DNA of 64,000 bases, taken from the NCBI RefSeq assembly GCF_021213805.1, contig NZ_JAJQJI010000007.1, positions 62,001 through 126,000 of the forward strand. Direction: 5' to 3'. The stretch's first letter is position 1, and the number at the start of each line of letters is the position of its first letter. The DNA is from Mycobacterium sp. MYCO198283. Its GTDB lineage: Bacteria; Actinomycetota; Actinomycetes; Mycobacteriales; Mycobacteriaceae. The translations under genes were made by a program, and so were the position numbers. Under the pieces are notes generated by a model. It saw only the letters and a list, made by a program, of their open reading frames with translations, did no database searches and had not been told where the DNA came from. Shown here piece by piece: positions 26,825 to 42,124 of this stretch.

Positions 26825-28088
26825 GTTCGGCGACCTCGTCGTCGAGCAGCCCGAACCACGCCGCGGCCGTCGCGACGTCCTTGTCGCCGCGGCCGGAGAG
26901 GTTGACCAGCACGACGGCGCCGGAACCCAGCTCGGTGCCCAACTTCAGGGCGCCGGCGACAGCGTGCGCGGACTCGATCGCCGGGATGATGCCCTCGGTG
27001 CGGCAGAGCAGCCGGAAGGCGTCCATCGCCTCGGTGTCGGTGATGGGCCGATACTCCGCGCGCCCGAGGTCCTTGAGCAATGCGTGCTCGGGCCCGACGC
27101 CCGGATAGTCGAGACCTGCTGAGATGGAGTGTGATTCGACGGTCTGCCCGTCCTCGTCCTGCAGCAGGTAGGAGAACGAGCCTTGGAACGCACCGGGTGA
27201 GCCGCCGGTGAACGTGGCGGCGTGCCTTCCGGTTTCGACGCCGTCGCCGGCCGCTTCGAAGCCGACGAGCCGGACGCTGGGATCGTCGATGAACGCGTGG
27301 AAGATGCCGATGGCGTTGGAGCCGCCGCCGACGCAGGCGGTGACCGCGTCGGGCAGGCGCCCGGCCTGCTCGCGGATCTGCACGCGGGCCTCCATGCCGA
27401 TCACACGCTGAAAGTCGCGCACCATCAACGGAAACGGGTGCGGCCCGGCGGCGGTGCCGAAGCAGTAGTAGGTGTCGTCGGCGTTGGTCACCCAGTCGCG
27501 GAACGCCTCGTTGATCGCGTCCTTCAGCGTCTGCGAGCCCGATGTCACCGACACCACCTCGGCACCCAAGAGCCGCATCCGCGCAACGTTGAGGGCTTGC
27601 CGCGCCGTGTCGACCGCGCCCATGTAGATGACGCACTGCAAGCCGAGCAGCGCGCACGCGGTGGCGGTGGCGACGCCGTGCTGACCGGCACCGGTTTCGG
27701 CGATGACGCGCGTCTTCCCCATCTGGCGGGCCAGCAGCGCCTGCCCGAGCACGTTGTTGATCTTGTGGGATCCGGTGTGGTTCAGGTCTTCCCGCTTGAG
27801 GAAGAGCCGCGCTCCCCCGGCGTGCTCGCTCAGTCGCGCCGCCTCGTACAGCGGTGACGGCCGCCCGCTGTAGTGCTGCTGCAGCCGATCGAGCGTGTCG
27901 AGGAACTCCTGATCGGCGCGCACCTTTTCGTAGGCGGAGGTGACCTCCTCGATCACCGCCATCAGCGCTTCGGGGACCAGCCGGCCGCCGTAGGCGCCGA
28001 AGTGGCCGCGGGAATCCGGGTCGTGCGGGGTCGGTTCGGCGACGGCCGCGCTGGATCGCGGCAGCTCCACCCCGGTGAGATCAGCCAT
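26817..28088 (-). CDS. trpB: Tryptophan synthase beta chain
   Basis: It condenses indole with L-serine to give tryptophan, using PLP. It has 423 residues. The PLP Lys is in [19 protein letters not shown] (about 114), the catalytic Glu in [20 protein letters not shown] (about 136), and the phosphate-binding loop in [15 protein letters not shown] (about 256). The monovalent-cation and closing region [16 protein letters not shown] is intact. The N-terminal 30 residues are an extension before [16 protein letters not shown], as in other mycobacteria. Twelve bases separate it from trpC. Confidence 0.96.
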   Translation of the reverse strand: MADLTGVELPRSSAAVAEPTPHDPDSRGHFGAYGGRLVPEALMAVIEEVTSAYEKVRADQEFLDTLDRLQQHYSGRPSPLYEAARLSEHAGGARLFLKREDLNHTGSHKINNVLGQALLARQMGKTRVIAETGAGQHGVATATACALLGLQCVIYMGAVDTARQALNVARMRLLGAEVVSVTSGSQTLKDAINEAFRDWVTNADDTYYCFGTAAGPHPFPLMVRDFQRVIGMEARVQIREQAGRLPDAVTACVGGGSNAIGIFHAFIDDPSVRLVGFEAAGDGVETGRHAATFTGGSPGAFQGSFSYLLQDEDGQTVESHSISAGLDYPGVGPEHALLKDLGRAEYRPITDTEAMDAFRLLCRTEGIIPAIESAHAVAGALKLGTELGSGAVVLVNLSGRGDKDVATAAAWFGLLDDEVAERG

Positions 28089-28100
28089 CGGCGGACGCGC

Positions 28101-28919
28101 TCAGCGCGCGGTCTTCGGGCAGGACGGATGCCGGCCCGCCGTCACCAGATCCGCCACCGCGCTGCGCGGATCGCCGCTCGTCACCAGCCCCTCGCCGACC
28201 AGCACCGCATCCGCTCCCGCACCGGCGTAGGCCAGCAGGTCAGCGGTGCCGCGCACGCCGGACTCGGCGATCCGTAGCACACCGGTGGGCAGGCCGGGCG
28301 CGATGCGGGAGAAGCAATCGCGGTCCACCTCAAGCGTTTTGAGGTCGCGGGCGTTGACACCGATGACCTTGGCGCCCGCGGCCAGCGCGCGGTCGGCCTC
28401 GTCCTCGGTGTGCACTTCGACCAGCGCCGTCATGCCGAGCGACTCGGTGCGGTCGAGCATCGACACCAGCGCGGGCTGTGACAGCGCCGCCACGATCAAC
28501 AGCACCATGTCGGCGCCGTGCGCGCGGGCCTCGTGGATCTGGTACGGCCCGACGATGAAGTCCTTGCGCAGCACGGGGATCGACACCGCGGCGCGCACCG
28601 CGTCGAGGTCGGCGAGCGAGCCGTGGAAGCGGCGCTCCTCGGTGAGCACGCTGATGATGCGGGCGCCGCCGCGCTCGTAGGCGCGCGCAAGGTCGGCCGG
28701 ATCGGCGATGTCGGCGAGTGCACCGCGTGACGGGCTGGCCCGCTTCACCTCGGCGATGACACCGATCCCCGGCTCGCGCAGCGCGGCCAAGACGTCCAGC
28801 GGCGCCGGCGCCCGGCGGGCGGCGGCCTTGACGTCCTCGAAGCTGACGACGGCCTCCCGGGCGGCGACGTCGGCGCGAACTCCTTCGATGATGGAGTCGA
28901 GCACCGTCGCCGAAGTCAT
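28101..28919 (-). CDS. trpC: Indole-3-glycerol phosphate synthase
   Basis: It closes the ring of carboxyphenylamino-deoxyribulose phosphate to indole-glycerol phosphate. It has 272 residues, equal to the M. tuberculosis enzyme. Key motifs are [18 protein letters not shown] (catalytic Lys, about 58-75), [18 protein letters not shown] (catalytic Lys and active-site Glu region, about 115-130), [14 protein letters not shown] and [14 protein letters not shown] 28919 is chosen because a GGAAGGA ribosome site lies about 10 bases upstream; the ATG at 28928 would be only one base from that site. The N-terminus [13 protein letters not shown] also matches the family start. Confidence 0.95.
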   Translation of the reverse strand: MTSATVLDSIIEGVRADVAAREAVVSFEDVKAAARRAPAPLDVLAALREPGIGVIAEVKRASPSRGALADIADPADLARAYERGGARIISVLTEERRFHGSLADLDAVRAAVSIPVLRKDFIVGPYQIHEARAHGADMVLLIVAALSQPALVSMLDRTESLGMTALVEVHTEDEADRALAAGAKVIGVNARDLKTLEVDRDCFSRIAPGLPTGVLRIAESGVRGTADLLAYAGAGADAVLVGEGLVTSGDPRSAVADLVTAGRHPSCPKTAR

Positions 28920-29001
28920 GGCAGTCATATCCTTCCCCGAGCCCCCCCGCCGTCCGCCGTGGGACCTCTTCAGAGAGTAGTCGCCGTGCGCCCACCAACG
29001 A

Positions 29002-29619
29002 TCACCGCCCCTCGGTCTCGGTGGGCTTCGTCGGATCGCGCCCGTCGTCCAGCGCGTCCCACATGTCGCGCTCCGAAACGTCGTCCGCGGCGGCATCGGT
29101 CGGCGCGTCGACGACGGCTGCTCGACGCCCCGCGACCGGCTCGTACTTCGCCGCATCGGCGGCATTCGCCCCGCGCATCAGCAACGTCGCGGCCAGCAGC
29201 GCCGCCACCGCGCTCCCGACCGCGATCACCGCACCGGTGTACTGCCGGTCCGCGCCGGTCAGCGACCACACCGGCAGCTCGACCAGCTCGGCGGCCCGCA
29301 CCGACACGTCGGCGACCACCCACAGGCTGATGCCCAGGTAGGCGATCGCTGCGCTGGCCGCGGCCACCAGCACCGCGAGCAGCCGCAGCGGCCAGCGCCG
29401 CACGGCGAGTGCGGCGAGCGCCGCCGCGATCAGCAAGATGGCCAGCGGCAGCAGCGCCGTCGACCACGTGGACCCGTTCAGCGTGACGTCCCGCGGCTGC
29501 CCGAGCCCGTCGGCCGACCGCAGCCGCACCCACGCCAGCCGGGACGCGGCCCACACGCCGAGCGCCGCGACGACCAGCAGCAGCTGGGCGACGCGGATCG
29601 AGCGCGAGCGGTCAGTCAT
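29002..29619 (-). CDS. Trp biosynthesis-associated membrane protein (TIGR02234-like)
   Basis: A 205-residue protein with four hydrophobic helices (about 10-30, 52-72, 78-98, 130-150), conserved WVRL after the first helix, and a charged C-terminal tail with [16 protein letters not shown]. This matches the actinobacterial membrane family always found between trpE and trpC (Rv1610 in M. tuberculosis). Its molecular role is not established; transport or an accessory role in Trp synthesis are guesses based on location. It overlaps trpE by 8 bases (ATGACTGA), so it is translated with trpE, and is followed by 82 bases before trpC. Confidence 0.85.
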   Translation of the reverse strand: MTDRSRSIRVAQLLLVVAALGVWAASRLAWVRLRSADGLGQPRDVTLNGSTWSTALLPLAILLIAAALAALAVRRWPLRLLAVLVAAASAAIAYLGISLWVVADVSVRAAELVELPVWSLTGADRQYTGAVIAVGSAVAALLAATLLMRGANAADAAKYEPVAGRRAAVVDAPTDAAADDVSERDMWDALDDGRDPTKPTETEGR

Positions 29620-31150
29620 GGCCCAGCGGCGATCTCAGCGTCTCGGCGGCCGCGATGGCGCCCAGAACCGCCCGCGCCTTGTTCGCCGCCTCGGTGTACT
29701 CGTAGGGGCCGTTCGAGTCGGCGACCACCCCGCCGCCGGCCTGCACGTAGGCGGTGCCGTCGCGCAACAGCGCCGTGCGGATGGCGATCGCGAAGTCGGC
29801 GTTGCCGGCGAAGTCGAGGTAGCCGACGACGCCGCCGTAGAGGCCGCGGCGGGTCTTCTCGACCTCCTCGATCAGCTGCATCGCCCGCACCTTCGGCGCG
29901 CCGGACAGCGTGCCGGCCGGGAAACAGGCGGTGACCGCGTCGAGCGCCGTCCTGCCCGGCGCCAGCTGCCCCGTCACCGTCGACACCAGGTGCATGACGT
30001 GGCTGTAGCGCTCGATGTGGCTGTAGTCGTCGACGCGCACCGTGCCGGGCACGCACACCCGGCCGAGGTCGTTGCGGCCGAGGTCGACGAGCATCAGGTG
30101 CTCGGCGCGCTCCTTCTCGTCGGCCAGCAGCTCCTTTTCGAGCAGGATGTCCTCTTCCTCGGTATCGCCGCGCCAGCGGGTGCCGGCGATGGGATGGGTG
30201 GTGGCCCAGCCGTCGTGCACGGTGACCAGCGCTTCGGGGCTGGACCCGACGATGGAGAAGTCGGTCCGGCCCGCGGCGTCCGGCACGTGCATCAGGTACA
30301 TGTAGGGGCTCGGGTTCGAAACCCGCAGCATGCGGTACACGTCGACGGGGTCGACGTCGGTGTCCATCTCGAAGCGCTGCGACGGCACCACCTGGAACGC
30401 CTCACCCGCCTCGATGTCGCCGACCAGCCGCTCGACGATCTCGGTGTACTCCTCGACTGTGCGTTGCCGGCGGTACAGCGGCGCCGGCCGGGAGAACACC
30501 GCCACGCTCGACGGCAGCGGCTGTTCCAGCGCCGCGGTCATCACGTCGAGCCGCCGGACCGCGTCGTCGTAGGCCCAGTCGACCCGCTCGTCGCTGCCGT
30601 TCCAGTTGACCGCGTTGGCGATCAGCGTGATGGTGCCCTCGTGGTGGTCGACCGCCGCGAGGTCGGTGGCCAGCAGGAGGAGCATGTCCGGCAGCCGCAG
30701 GTCGTCGACCGCGAGCTCTGGTAAGCGCTCCAGTCGGCGCACGAGGTCGTAGGCGAAGAAGCCGACCATGCCGCCCGACAGCGGCGGCAGACCGGACAGC
30801 GCCGCCGAGGACAGCAACTCCATGGTGGTGTGCAGCGCTTGCAGCGGATCACCGCCCGACGGCGCGCCTTGGGGCGTCACGCCGAGCCACACCGCCTCGC
30901 CGTCGCGCACCGACAGCGCCGACGGCGCGCCCGCGCCGATGAAGGACCACCGCGACCAGGACCGGCCGTTCTCGGCTGACTCGAGCAGGAACGTCCCCGG
31001 CCGGTTCGCCGCGAGCTTGCGGTACGCCGACAACGGTGTCTCACTGTCGGCGAGCACTTTGCGGGTGACGGGGACGACGCGGTGCTCGGCCGCGAGCGCC
31101 CGGAACTCGGCGCGCGTCGTGGTAACGGTCAGATCCGCGGTCGTCGGCAC
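29612..31150 (-). CDS. trpE: Anthranilate synthase component I
   Basis: It converts chorismate to anthranilate, the first committed step of Trp synthesis, with ammonia from a TrpG-type glutaminase not encoded here. It has 512 residues. The tryptophan feedback site is recognisable as [10 protein letters not shown] (about 52-60). The chorismate-binding core includes [46 protein letters not shown] and [17 protein letters not shown]. The start is GTG 31150. A GACAAT hexamer ends 6 bases before it, suggesting a leaderless message and arguing against a classical leader-peptide attenuator. The gap to divergent bcpB is only 30 bases. Confidence 0.95.
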   Translation of the reverse strand: MPTTADLTVTTTRAEFRALAAEHRVVPVTRKVLADSETPLSAYRKLAANRPGTFLLESAENGRSWSRWSFIGAGAPSALSVRDGEAVWLGVTPQGAPSGGDPLQALHTTMELLSSAALSGLPPLSGGMVGFFAYDLVRRLERLPELAVDDLRLPDMLLLLATDLAAVDHHEGTITLIANAVNWNGSDERVDWAYDDAVRRLDVMTAALEQPLPSSVAVFSRPAPLYRRQRTVEEYTEIVERLVGDIEAGEAFQVVPSQRFEMDTDVDPVDVYRMLRVSNPSPYMYLMHVPDAAGRTDFSIVGSSPEALVTVHDGWATTHPIAGTRWRGDTEEEDILLEKELLADEKERAEHLMLVDLGRNDLGRVCVPGTVRVDDYSHIERYSHVMHLVSTVTGQLAPGRTALDAVTACFPAGTLSGAPKVRAMQLIEEVEKTRRGLYGGVVGYLDFAGNADFAIAIRTALLRDGTAYVQAGGGVVADSNGPYEYTEAANKARAVLGAIAAAETLRSPLGHD

Positions 31151-31156
31151 CCCGCC

Positions 31157-31162
31157 ATTGTC
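31157..31162 (-). promoter_or_regulatory. GACAAT hexamer before trpE
   Basis: On the minus strand GACAAT ends 6 bases before GTG 31150. The same hexamer stands 7 bases before hisD. It keeps the A2 and T6 of a mycobacterial -10 but not the first T, so it may be a weak or activator-dependent -10. Confidence 0.4.
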
Positions 31163-31167
31163 CCGCG

Positions 31168-31173
31168 TAGCGT
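31168..31173 (+). promoter_or_regulatory. -10 hexamer TAGCGT, leaderless promoter of bcpB
   Basis: TAGCGT ends 7 bases before ATG 31181. It lies within the 30-base gap shared with trpE, so the two divergent core promoters nearly touch. Confidence 0.5.
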
Positions 31174-31180
31174 GAGCCCG

Positions 31181-31639
31181 ATGAAAACCGGGGACATCGT
31201 CGAGGACTTCGAACTGCCCGACCAGCACGGCACCCCGCGCCGCCTCACCGGGCTGCTCGCCGACGGCCCGGTGGTGCTGTTCTTCTACCCGGCCGCCGGT
31301 ACCTACGGCTGCACCCGCGAGGCGTGCCACTTCCGCGATCTCGCCGCGGAGTTCGCCGCCGTCGGCGCGTCCCGGGTGGGCATCAGCACCGACTCGGTCG
31401 ACAAGCAGGCGCAGTTCGCCACCGCGCAGGAGTTCGACTATCCGGTGCTGTCCGACGAAGACGGTGCAATCGCCGACCGGTTCGGGGTGAAGCGCGGGCT
31501 GCTCGGCAAGCTGCTGCCGGTCAAGCGGGCGACCTTCGTCATCGACACCGACCGGCGCGTGCTCGGCGTGATCTCCAGCGAGGTCAACATGAACGCCCAC
31601 GCCGACAAAGCGCTGGAACTGCTGCGGGGGCGCAGCTAG
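31181..31639 (+). CDS. bcpB: Peroxiredoxin, BCP/PrxQ type
   Basis: A thiol peroxidase reducing peroxides with thioredoxin-like donors. It has 152 residues with an AhpC/TSA fold. The active site is [19 protein letters not shown] (about 35-53): peroxidatic Cys in GCT and a second Cys five residues later, the atypical 2-Cys pattern of Prx[15 protein letters not shown] and [15 protein letters not shown] complete the fold. M. tuberculosis BcpB (Rv1608c) has the same length and the same place next to trpE. Its stop codon overlaps that of the convergent hisI. Confidence 0.92.
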   Translation: MKTGDIVEDFELPDQHGTPRRLTGLLADGPVVLFFYPAAGTYGCTREACHFRDLAAEFAAVGASRVGISTDSVDKQAQFATAQEFDYPVLSDEDGAIADRFGVKRGLLGKLLPVKRATFVIDTDRRVLGVISSEVNMNAHADKALELLRGRS

Positions 31640-31989
31640 GACGACGGCGGCGCCAGCAGCTGGTCGGCGTCGAAGCAGCTGTGGTCGCCGGTGTGGCAGG
31701 CGCCACCGACCTGGTCGACCTCCAGCAGGACGGTGTCGCCGTCGCAGTCGAGCCGCACCGAGTGCACGTACTGGGTGTGACCGCTGGTGGCGCCCTTGAT
31801 CCACTGCGCGCCGCGCGACCGCGAGAAGTAGGTGGCCTCGCGGGTCGCCAGCGTGCGGGCCAGCGCGTCGTCGTCCATCCACGCGACCATCAGCACGTCG
31901 CGGCTGCCGCGCTCCTGCACCACCGCCGCGACGAGCCCGTCGGCGTTGCGCTTGAGCCGCCCCGCGATCGCGGGGTCCAGACCCGTCAT
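31636..31989 (-). CDS. hisI: Phosphoribosyl-AMP cyclohydrolase
   Basis: The third step of histidine synthesis: it opens the adenine ring of phosphoribosyl-AMP. It has 117 residues. Zinc and magnesium ligands are in [14 protein letters not shown] and [11 protein letters not shown] (Cys and His, about 75-108). The substrate region [21 protein letters not shown] is intact (about 51-71). It is separate from HisE (not in this window), as usual in mycobacteria. It is the last gene of the his operon, overlapping hisF by 4 bases. Its stop overlaps the stop of bcpB tail to tail, leaving no room for a terminator. Confidence 0.95.
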   Translation of the reverse strand: MTGLDPAIAGRLKRNADGLVAAVVQERGSRDVLMVAWMDDDALARTLATREATYFSRSRGAQWIKGATSGHTQYVHSVRLDCDGDTVLLEVDQVGGACHTGDHSCFDADQLLAPPSS

Positions 31990-32771
31990 CTCCGCACCTC
32001 GATCCCCTCGGCCGCCATGGCCGCCTTGACGTCGCCGATCGTCAGTTCGCGGAAGTGGAAGACGCTCGCGGCGAGCACCGCGTCCGCACCGGCGGTGACC
32101 GCGGGCGCGAAGTGCTCGACGGCCCCCGCGCCGCCGCTGGCGATCACCGGCACGCCGACGGCGGCCCGCACCGCGCGCAGCATCGGCAGGTCGAAGCCGG
32201 CCTTCGTGCCGTCGCGGTCCATCGAGTTCAGCAAGATCTCCCCCACGCCGAGTTCGGCGCCGCGAGCCGCCCACTCGACCGCGTCGATGCCGGTGCCGCG
32301 GCGGCCGCCGTGGGTGGTGACCTCCCAGCCCGATCGCGTCGGCGGCTCCCCGTCCGGCCCGAGGGGCGCAGTGCGGGCGTCGACCGACAACACGATGCAC
32401 TGCGAACCGAACCGCCGCGACATCTCGGCGAGCAGCTCCGGCCGCGCGATGGCCGCGGTGTTGACCGACACCTTGTCCGCGCCGGCGCGCAGCAGCGTGT
32501 CGACGTCCTCGACCGAGCGCACCCCGCCCCCGACCGTCAGCGGGATGAACACCTGCTCGGCGGTGCGCCGCACCACGTCGAGCATGGTGGCGCGCCCCGA
32601 CGACGACGCGGTGACGTCGAGGAACGTCAACTCGTCGGCGCCCTCGGTGTCGTAGACGGCCGCCAGCTCGACGGGATCGCCGGCGTCGCGCAGGTTCTCG
32701 AAGTTGACGCCCTTGACGACGCGCCCGGCGTCGACGTCCAAGCACGGGATGACACGGACCGCGACGTTCAT
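31986..32771 (-). CDS. hisF: Imidazole glycerol phosphate synthase, cyclase subunit
   Basis: It uses ammonia from HisH to close the imidazole ring, releasing AICAR. It has 261 residues, a TIM barrel. The catalytic Asp residues are in [18 protein letters not shown] (about D11) and [15 protein letters not shown] (about D135). The phosphate sites [19 protein letters not shown] and [11 protein letters not shown] are present. It pairs with hisH, five genes of the operon being very close. It overlaps impA by 4 bases upstream and hisI by 4 bases downstream. Confidence 0.96.
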   Translation of the reverse strand: MNVAVRVIPCLDVDAGRVVKGVNFENLRDAGDPVELAAVYDTEGADELTFLDVTASSSGRATMLDVVRRTAEQVFIPLTVGGGVRSVEDVDTLLRAGADKVSVNTAAIARPELLAEMSRRFGSQCIVLSVDARTAPLGPDGEPPTRSGWEVTTHGGRRGTGIDAVEWAARGAELGVGEILLNSMDRDGTKAGFDLPMLRAVRAAVGVPVIASGGAGAVEHFAPAVTAGADAVLAASVFHFRELTIGDVKAAMAAEGIEVRR

Positions 32772-33589
32772 GTCTGGTAGCGGCCCGGGTCCCCGGCCGA
32801 GCGGACGATGTCGAGCAGCTCGTCGTGCACCTGCGGCGATGCCGCCAGCGCGGACTTCGACTGGGGGGTCCAGTGTTCGCCGGCCAGGTCGGTGACGATG
32901 CCGCCCGCCGCGCGCACCAGCGCCACACCGGCCGCGTGATCCCACACGTGGTGGCCGAAACTGATGGCGCCGCCGAGGATTCCGGCCGCCGCGTAGGCGA
33001 AGTCGACGCCGGTGGCGCCGTGCATGCGCATGCGGTTGCAGCGCCGGCTCAGGTTCTCCAAGAGCGCGACGCGCCAGCGGCCCGGGAACCGGCCACGCGA
33101 GTCGATGTTGAAGGTGCCGGTGCCGATGACGCACTCCGACAGCGGGCCGGTGCGCAGCGGCTGCTGCGCCACCCCGTTGGCGTACAACGGCCCCCCGACG
33201 ACCGCGGTGTAGCGCTGTTCGGTGAACGGCAGCCAGGTCAGCCCGGCGACCGGCTCGCCGTCGCGCAGCAGGCCCAGCAGGATTCCGGCGGTCGGCAGCC
33301 CCGCCGCGTAGTTGAAGGTGCCGTCGATGGGGTCGAGCACCCACACCAGCGGCGAGTCGAGGTCGGCGCCGCCGTACTCCTCGCCGTGCACGTCGATCGC
33401 GGTGGCCTCGCGCAACGCCTCGACCACGGTGCGTTCGATGTGCAGATCGACCTCGGTGGCGAAGTCGTTGCCCTTCTTCTGCACCGCCGAGTCGGCGCGG
33501 TGGCCGGCGACGAACGGCTCGGCGGCGGCGTCGAGGATCCTGGCAGCCTCGCCGACCAGACCCTGCAGGTCCGTGTCCGAGAGCGCCAT
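32768..33589 (-). CDS. impA: Inositol monophosphatase family protein
   Basis: A magnesium-dependent sugar-phosphate phosphatase of 273 residues. Metal-ligand motifs are [10 protein letters not shown] (about 42), HGEEYGG (about 68), the signature [17 protein letters not shown] (about 83-99) and [18 protein letters not shown] (about 210). In mycobacteria the gene lies between hisA and hisF (Rv1604). It may act on inositol phosphate for phosphatidylinositol synthesis. Because bacterial histidinol phosphatase can belong to this superfamily, a role in histidine synthesis is also possible and the location encourages that idea; the sequence does not decide. It overlaps hisF by 4 bases and is 2 bases from hisA. 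Confidence 0.88.
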   Translation of the reverse strand: MALSDTDLQGLVGEAARILDAAAEPFVAGHRADSAVQKKGNDFATEVDLHIERTVVEALREATAIDVHGEEYGGADLDSPLVWVLDPIDGTFNYAAGLPTAGILLGLLRDGEPVAGLTWLPFTEQRYTAVVGGPLYANGVAQQPLRTGPLSECVIGTGTFNIDSRGRFPGRWRVALLENLSRRCNRMRMHGATGVDFAYAAAGILGGAISFGHHVWDHAAGVALVRAAGGIVTDLAGEHWTPQSKSALAASPQVHDELLDIVRSAGDPGRYQT

Positions 33590-33591
33590 CG

Positions 33592-34338
33592 CTACGTCCG
33601 GACCGCGGCGAGCGCCTCGGGCAGCGTGAACCGCCCGGCGTACAACGCCTTCCCGACGATGGCGCCCTCGACGCCGGCGCCGGTCAGTGTCGCGATCGCC
33701 CGCAGGTCGTCGAGGCTCGACACCCCACCGGAGGCGATGATCGGGGCGTCGGTGCGATCGGCGACGGCGGTGAGCAGGTCGACGTTCGGGCCCGTCAGCG
33801 TGCCGTCCTTCGTCACGTCGGTGACGACGTAGCGGGAGCAGCCTTCGCGGTCGAGCCGGTCGAGCACCTCCCACAGGTCGCCGCCGTCGGTCTCCCAGCC
33901 GCGGCCCCGCAGCCGGTGGTCGTCGCCGGAGATCTGGACGTCGAGCCCGACGGCCACCCGCTCGCCGTGCTCGGCGATGGCGCGCGCGCACCACGTCGGG
34001 TGCTCCAGCGCGGCGGTGCCGAGGTTCACCCGCGCGCAGCCGGTCGCCAGCGCCGCCCGCAGCGATTCGTCGTCGCGGATGCCGCCCGACAGCTCCACCT
34101 GCACGTCGAGCGTGCCGACGACCTCGGCGAGCAGCTCGCGGTTGGAGCCGCGGCCGAAGGCGGCGTCGAGGTCGACGAGGTGGATCCATTCGGCGCCGTC
34201 ACGCTGCCAGGTCAGCGCGGCGTCCAGCGCGGAGCCGTACTCGGTTTCGCTGCCGGCCCGGCCCTGCATGAGCCGCACGGCTCGGCCGTCGACCACGTCG
34301 ACGGCGGGCAGGAGGATCAACGGCACGGTTTCGGGCAC
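33592..34338 (-). CDS. priA: Bifunctional HisA/TrpF isomerase PriA
   Basis: An Amadori isomerase acting on ProFAR in histidine synthesis and, in actinobacteria, on phosphoribosyl anthranilate in tryptophan synthesis. It has 248 residues, a (beta-alpha)8 barrel. Catalytic Asp residues are in [15 protein letters not shown] (about D13) and [15 protein letters not shown] (about D174). GGIRDDESL and [11 protein letters not shown] hold the phosphates. The window has trpE, trpC, trpB and trpA but no trpF, which agrees with the known dual role of mycobacterial PriA. It is in the his operon, 8 bases after hisH and 2 bases before impA. Confidence 0.93.
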   Translation of the reverse strand: MPETVPLILLPAVDVVDGRAVRLMQGRAGSETEYGSALDAALTWQRDGAEWIHLVDLDAAFGRGSNRELLAEVVGTLDVQVELSGGIRDDESLRAALATGCARVNLGTAALEHPTWCARAIAEHGERVAVGLDVQISGDDHRLRGRGWETDGGDLWEVLDRLDREGCSRYVVTDVTKDGTLTGPNVDLLTAVADRTDAPIIASGGVSSLDDLRAIATLTGAGVEGAIVGKALYAGRFTLPEALAAVRT

Positions 34339-34346
34339 AGCTCAAC

Positions 34347-34966
34347 CTATCCGAGGCTGTTCACCCAGTTGGCGAGCAGCGCGGCCCCGGCGTCGCCGCT
34401 CTTCTCGGGATGGAACTGGGTCGCCGAGAGCGCACCGTCCTCGACGGCGGCGAGGAACGGCACGTGGTGCGTCGCCCAGGTGAGCCGCGCATCCGCCGCG
34501 CCCTGCCAGCGCTGCGCGGCGTAGGAGTGCACGAAGTAGAAGCGGGTGGACGCGTCCATGCCGTCGAACAGGGTGGAGGCGTCGGGCGCCTGGACGGTGT
34601 TCCAGCCCATGTGCGGGATCACCGGCGCGTCGAGCTTGGTGACCGCGCCGGGCCACTGCCCGCAGCCGGCGGACTCCACGCCGAACTCGACGCCGGAGGT
34701 GAACAGGATCTGCATGCCCACGCACACGCCGAGCACCGGGCGGCCCGCCGCGACGCGGTCGGCGATGATCCGCTCGCCGTCGATGGCCCGCAGCCCCGTC
34801 ATGCACGCCTCGAACGCACCGACGCCCGGCACGACGAGCCCGTCGGCGGCGGCCGCCGCGTCGGCGTCGGCGGTCACCTCGACCTGGGCGCCCGTGCGCT
34901 CCAGCGCACGCTGCGCCGACCGCAGGTTGCCCGAGCCGTAGTCGAGCACCACCACCCGGCGTCGGG

Positions 34967-34970
<4 letters not shown>
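34347..34970 (-). CDS. hisH: Imidazole glycerol phosphate synthase, glutaminase subunit
   Basis: It hydrolyses glutamine and passes ammonia to HisF. It has 207 residues, a class I glutamine amidotransferase. The nucleophile Cys is in [13 protein letters not shown] (about 85), and the His-Glu pair in [14 protein letters not shown] (about 186-190). [17 protein letters not shown] is the usual N-terminal signature, and [11 protein letters not shown] forms the oxyanion region. It overlaps hisB by 4 bases (ATGA). Confidence 0.96.
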
Positions 34971-39535
<4,565 letters not shown>

Positions 39536-39695
39536 GAGTTTTTCCGAACTAGGAAAAGATGTGCCTGGCTGGTGCACAGGCGTGCGGGGAGTTTATCGAG
39601 CGCAGCGGCGGATTCGAACCGTTTCAGCGATTTGCTGCAGCGGTGAATTTGCGCCCGCAATCAATGGTGGTTGACACCGAAACGATTTTGCGCGC

Positions 39696-40562
39696 TCAGA
39701 GGTCCAGGCCGACGTCGAGCGCGCGCACCGAGTGGGTCAGCGCCCCGATCGCGAGGTAGTCGACCCCGGTTCCGGCATACTCCGCGGCCGAGTCGAGCGT
39801 CAGCCCGCCCGACGACTCGAGCAGTACGCCCGGCGCCCGCGCGTCGCGGCGCTGCACCGCGATCTGGGTCTGCCATACCGGGAAGTTGTCGAGCAGGATG
39901 AGCGCGCCGTCCGCCAGGCCCTCGGCGAGCACCTCGTCGAGCTGCTCGAGCGCATCGACCTCGACCTCGCACGGCAGCTCCGGGGCCGCCGCGCGCACCG
40001 CCCGCAGCGCCGCCACCACCGAACCGGCCGCCGCGACGTGGTTGTCCTTGATCAGCGCGGCATCGCCCAGGCCGAGCCGGTGGTTGACACCGCCGCCGAC
40101 GCGCACCGCGTACTTCTGCAGTGCCCGCAGGCCGGGCAGCGTCTTGCGGGTGTCGCGGATGCGCGCCTTCGTGCCCTGCACGGCGGCCACCCACTGCGCG
40201 GTGGCCGTGGCGATGCCCGACAGATGGCACACCAGGTTGAGCATCGTGCGTTCGGCGGTGAGCAGGCCCCGGGTGTCGCCGCGCACCCGCAGCAGGGCGG
40301 CCCCGGCGTCGAGGGCGGCGCCGTCGGCGACCCGGTCGAGCACCTCGTAGCCGCCGGCCCCGAGCACCTCGTCGAGCACCAGCAGCGCGACGTCGACCCC
40401 GGCGGCCACCCCCGGTTCACGGGTGACCATCGCTGCGGTCACGACCGTGCCCGCCGGCACCGTCGCCGCCGTCGTCACGTCGGGCCCGTACCGCAGGTCC
40501 TCGTCGAGGCCACGGCGGACGACGGCGCGGGCCACGGCCCGCTCGGCGTCGGAGAGCGCCAT
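39696..40562 (-). CDS. nadC: Nicotinate-nucleotide pyrophosphorylase (quinolinate phosphoribosyltransferase)
   Basis: It converts quinolinate and PRPP to nicotinate mononucleotide. It has 288 residues. Substrate-contact motifs are present: LNLVCHLSGIATATAQWV (about 105-120), ARIRDTRKTLPGLRALQKYAV (Arg, Lys and Arg at about 136-150), GGGVNHRLGLGDAALIKDNHV (His, Arg and Lys, about 157-177), EVEVDALEQLDE and LESSGGLTLD. The start ATG overlaps the nadB stop by one base (TGATG), the last of the nadA-nadB-nadC operon. Confidence 0.96.
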   Translation of the reverse strand: MALSDAERAVARAVVRRGLDEDLRYGPDVTTAATVPAGTVVTAAMVTREPGVAAGVDVALLVLDEVLGAGGYEVLDRVADGAALDAGAALLRVRGDTRGLLTAERTMLNLVCHLSGIATATAQWVAAVQGTKARIRDTRKTLPGLRALQKYAVRVGGGVNHRLGLGDAALIKDNHVAAAGSVVAALRAVRAAAPELPCEVEVDALEQLDEVLAEGLADGALILLDNFPVWQTQIAVQRRDARAPGVLLESSGGLTLDSAAEYAGTGVDYLAIGALTHSVRALDVGLDL

Positions 40563-42124
40563 CAGCAGGCCACCGGAGCGTCGGCGACCGCGCGGCCGTC
40601 GGCGAGCCGCACCCGAATCGGCCGGGCGGCGGCCGGATCGGTGTCCGGATGATCGGCGCGCTGGTGGCAGCCGCGGCTCTCGGTGCGCGCCAGCGCCGCG
40701 GCGGCGACGGCCCGGGCGGTGACGGTGAGCGCAGCGTCCTCCGCGCCGACGCGGGTGCGGAGGACGCGCGGGGTTGCGGTCGCGAGCGCGTCCTGCAACG
40801 CCCGCAGGCCGTCGCCGGTGCGGACCACGCCGGCGCAGCCCGACATGGCGTGCTGGATCATGCTGCGTGACAACGTGTCCCGCACCACCGGTCCGGCGAC
40901 ACCGGGGCGCACCCGCGGCGCGGCCAGCGCGTGCGCTGCGGCGGCGCGGCCGGCGCGCGACCCGACGACGAGGCCCTCGAGCAGGCTGTTGGACGCCAGC
41001 CGGTTCGCGCCGTGCATGCCGGTCCGGGCCACCTCCCCCGCCGCGAACAACCCGGGGAGCGCGGTGCGCCCGGAGACGTCGGTGTCGACGCCGCCGCAGC
41101 TGTAGTGCGCGCCGGGCGCGACGGGGATCGGCCGGCGCACCGGGTCGATGCCCGCGCCGCGGCAGGCGGCGGTCACCGTCGGGAATCGGAGCACCAGGTC
41201 GGGGACCGCGCGGGCGTCGAGGTAGACGCAGCGGTCGCCGGTCTCCCGCAGCCGGGCGTCGATCGCGGCCGCGACCACGTCGCGCGGCGCGAGGTCACCG
41301 GACGGGTGCACCCCGGCGGTCACCGACCGGCCCCGGCGATCGACGAGCACCGCCCCCTCCCCCCGCAGCGCCTCGGTGACCAGCGGCCGGCGCCCACCCG
41401 CGGTCCCGGTGTAGAGCATCGTCGGGTGGAACTGGACGAACTCGACGTCGCTGACGCTGACCCCGGCCGCCAGCGCCAGCGCGATCCCGTCGCCGGTGGC
41501 GCCGTCGGGGTTGGTCGTCGCCTGGTACAGGTGGCCCAGACCGCCGGTCGCGAGCACCACGGCCGGCGCCTCGAACACGCCGATGCCGTCGGGGCCCGCG
41601 ACCACCAGGCCGGTGACGCCGTCGTCGTCGCGCAGCACCTCCAGCGCGACGTGCCCGGTGCGGATGTCCAGCAGCGCCGCGGCCGCGTCCAGCGCGCGCT
41701 GCACCTCGGCGCCCGTCGCATCGCCGCCCGCGTGGATGACCCGGCGCGTCGAGTGCCCGCCCTCGCGCGTCACCGACCAGCGGCCGGCGGTGGTGTCGAA
41801 GCGGGCGCCGGCGGCGATCAGGTCGGCGACCGCGCGGTAGCCGTCGGCCACGATCGACCGGACGGCGTCGACGTCGCACAGGCCGCCGCCCGCGGCGACG
41901 GTGTCGCGGACGTGCGCCTCAACGGAGTCGTCGCCGTCCGGCAGCACCACCGCGATGCCGCCCTGGGCGTACCGGGTGGCGGTCTCACCCCGGCGATCGG
42001 CCTTGTCGAGGACCACCACCGACCGGCCGGACCGGTGGGCGGCCAGCGCCGCGGCCAGCCCGGCGACCCCGGTGCCGACGACGACCACGTCGCAGGCGTG
42101 CCGCCACACCGGGCGGGTGGTCAT
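40562..42124 (-). CDS. nadB: L-aspartate oxidase
   Basis: A flavoprotein oxidising aspartate to iminoaspartate for quinolinate synthesis. It has 520 residues. FAD binding: [17 protein letters not shown] (about 13-29) and [21 protein letters not shown]. The active-site Arg and His are in [14 protein letters not shown] (about 123-136) and [10 protein letters not shown] (about 233). [20 protein letters not shown] and [18 protein letters not shown] (Arg near the flavin, about 380) complete the succinate-dehydrogenase-like core. The C-terminal helical domain is intact. It overlaps nadA by 4 bases and nadC by one. Confidence 0.95.
   Translation of the reverse strand: MTTRPVWRHACDVVVVGTGVAGLAAALAAHRSGRSVVVLDKADRRGETATRYAQGGIAVVLPDGDDSVEAHVRDTVAAGGGLCDVDAVRSIVADGYRAVADLIAAGARFDTTAGRWSVTREGGHSTRRVIHAGGDATGAEVQRALDAAAALLDIRTGHVALEVLRDDDGVTGLVVAGPDGIGVFEAPAVVLATGGLGHLYQATTNPDGATGDGIALALAAGVSVSDVEFVQFHPTMLYTGTAGGRRPLVTEALRGEGAVLVDRRGRSVTAGVHPSGDLAPRDVVAAAIDARLRETGDRCVYLDARAVPDLVLRFPTVTAACRGAGIDPVRRPIPVAPGAHYSCGGVDTDVSGRTALPGLFAAGEVARTGMHGANRLASNSLLEGLVVGSRAGRAAAAHALAAPRVRPGVAGPVVRDTLSRSMIQHAMSGCAGVVRTGDGLRALQDALATATPRVLRTRVGAEDAALTVTARAVAAAALARTESRGCHQRADHPDTDPAAARPIRVRLADGRAVADAPVAC

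Noticed and set aside
31151..31180. Trp leader peptide or attenuator before trpE
   Set aside because: Only 30 bases separate trpE from bcpB, with no room for a leader ORF and alternative hairpins.
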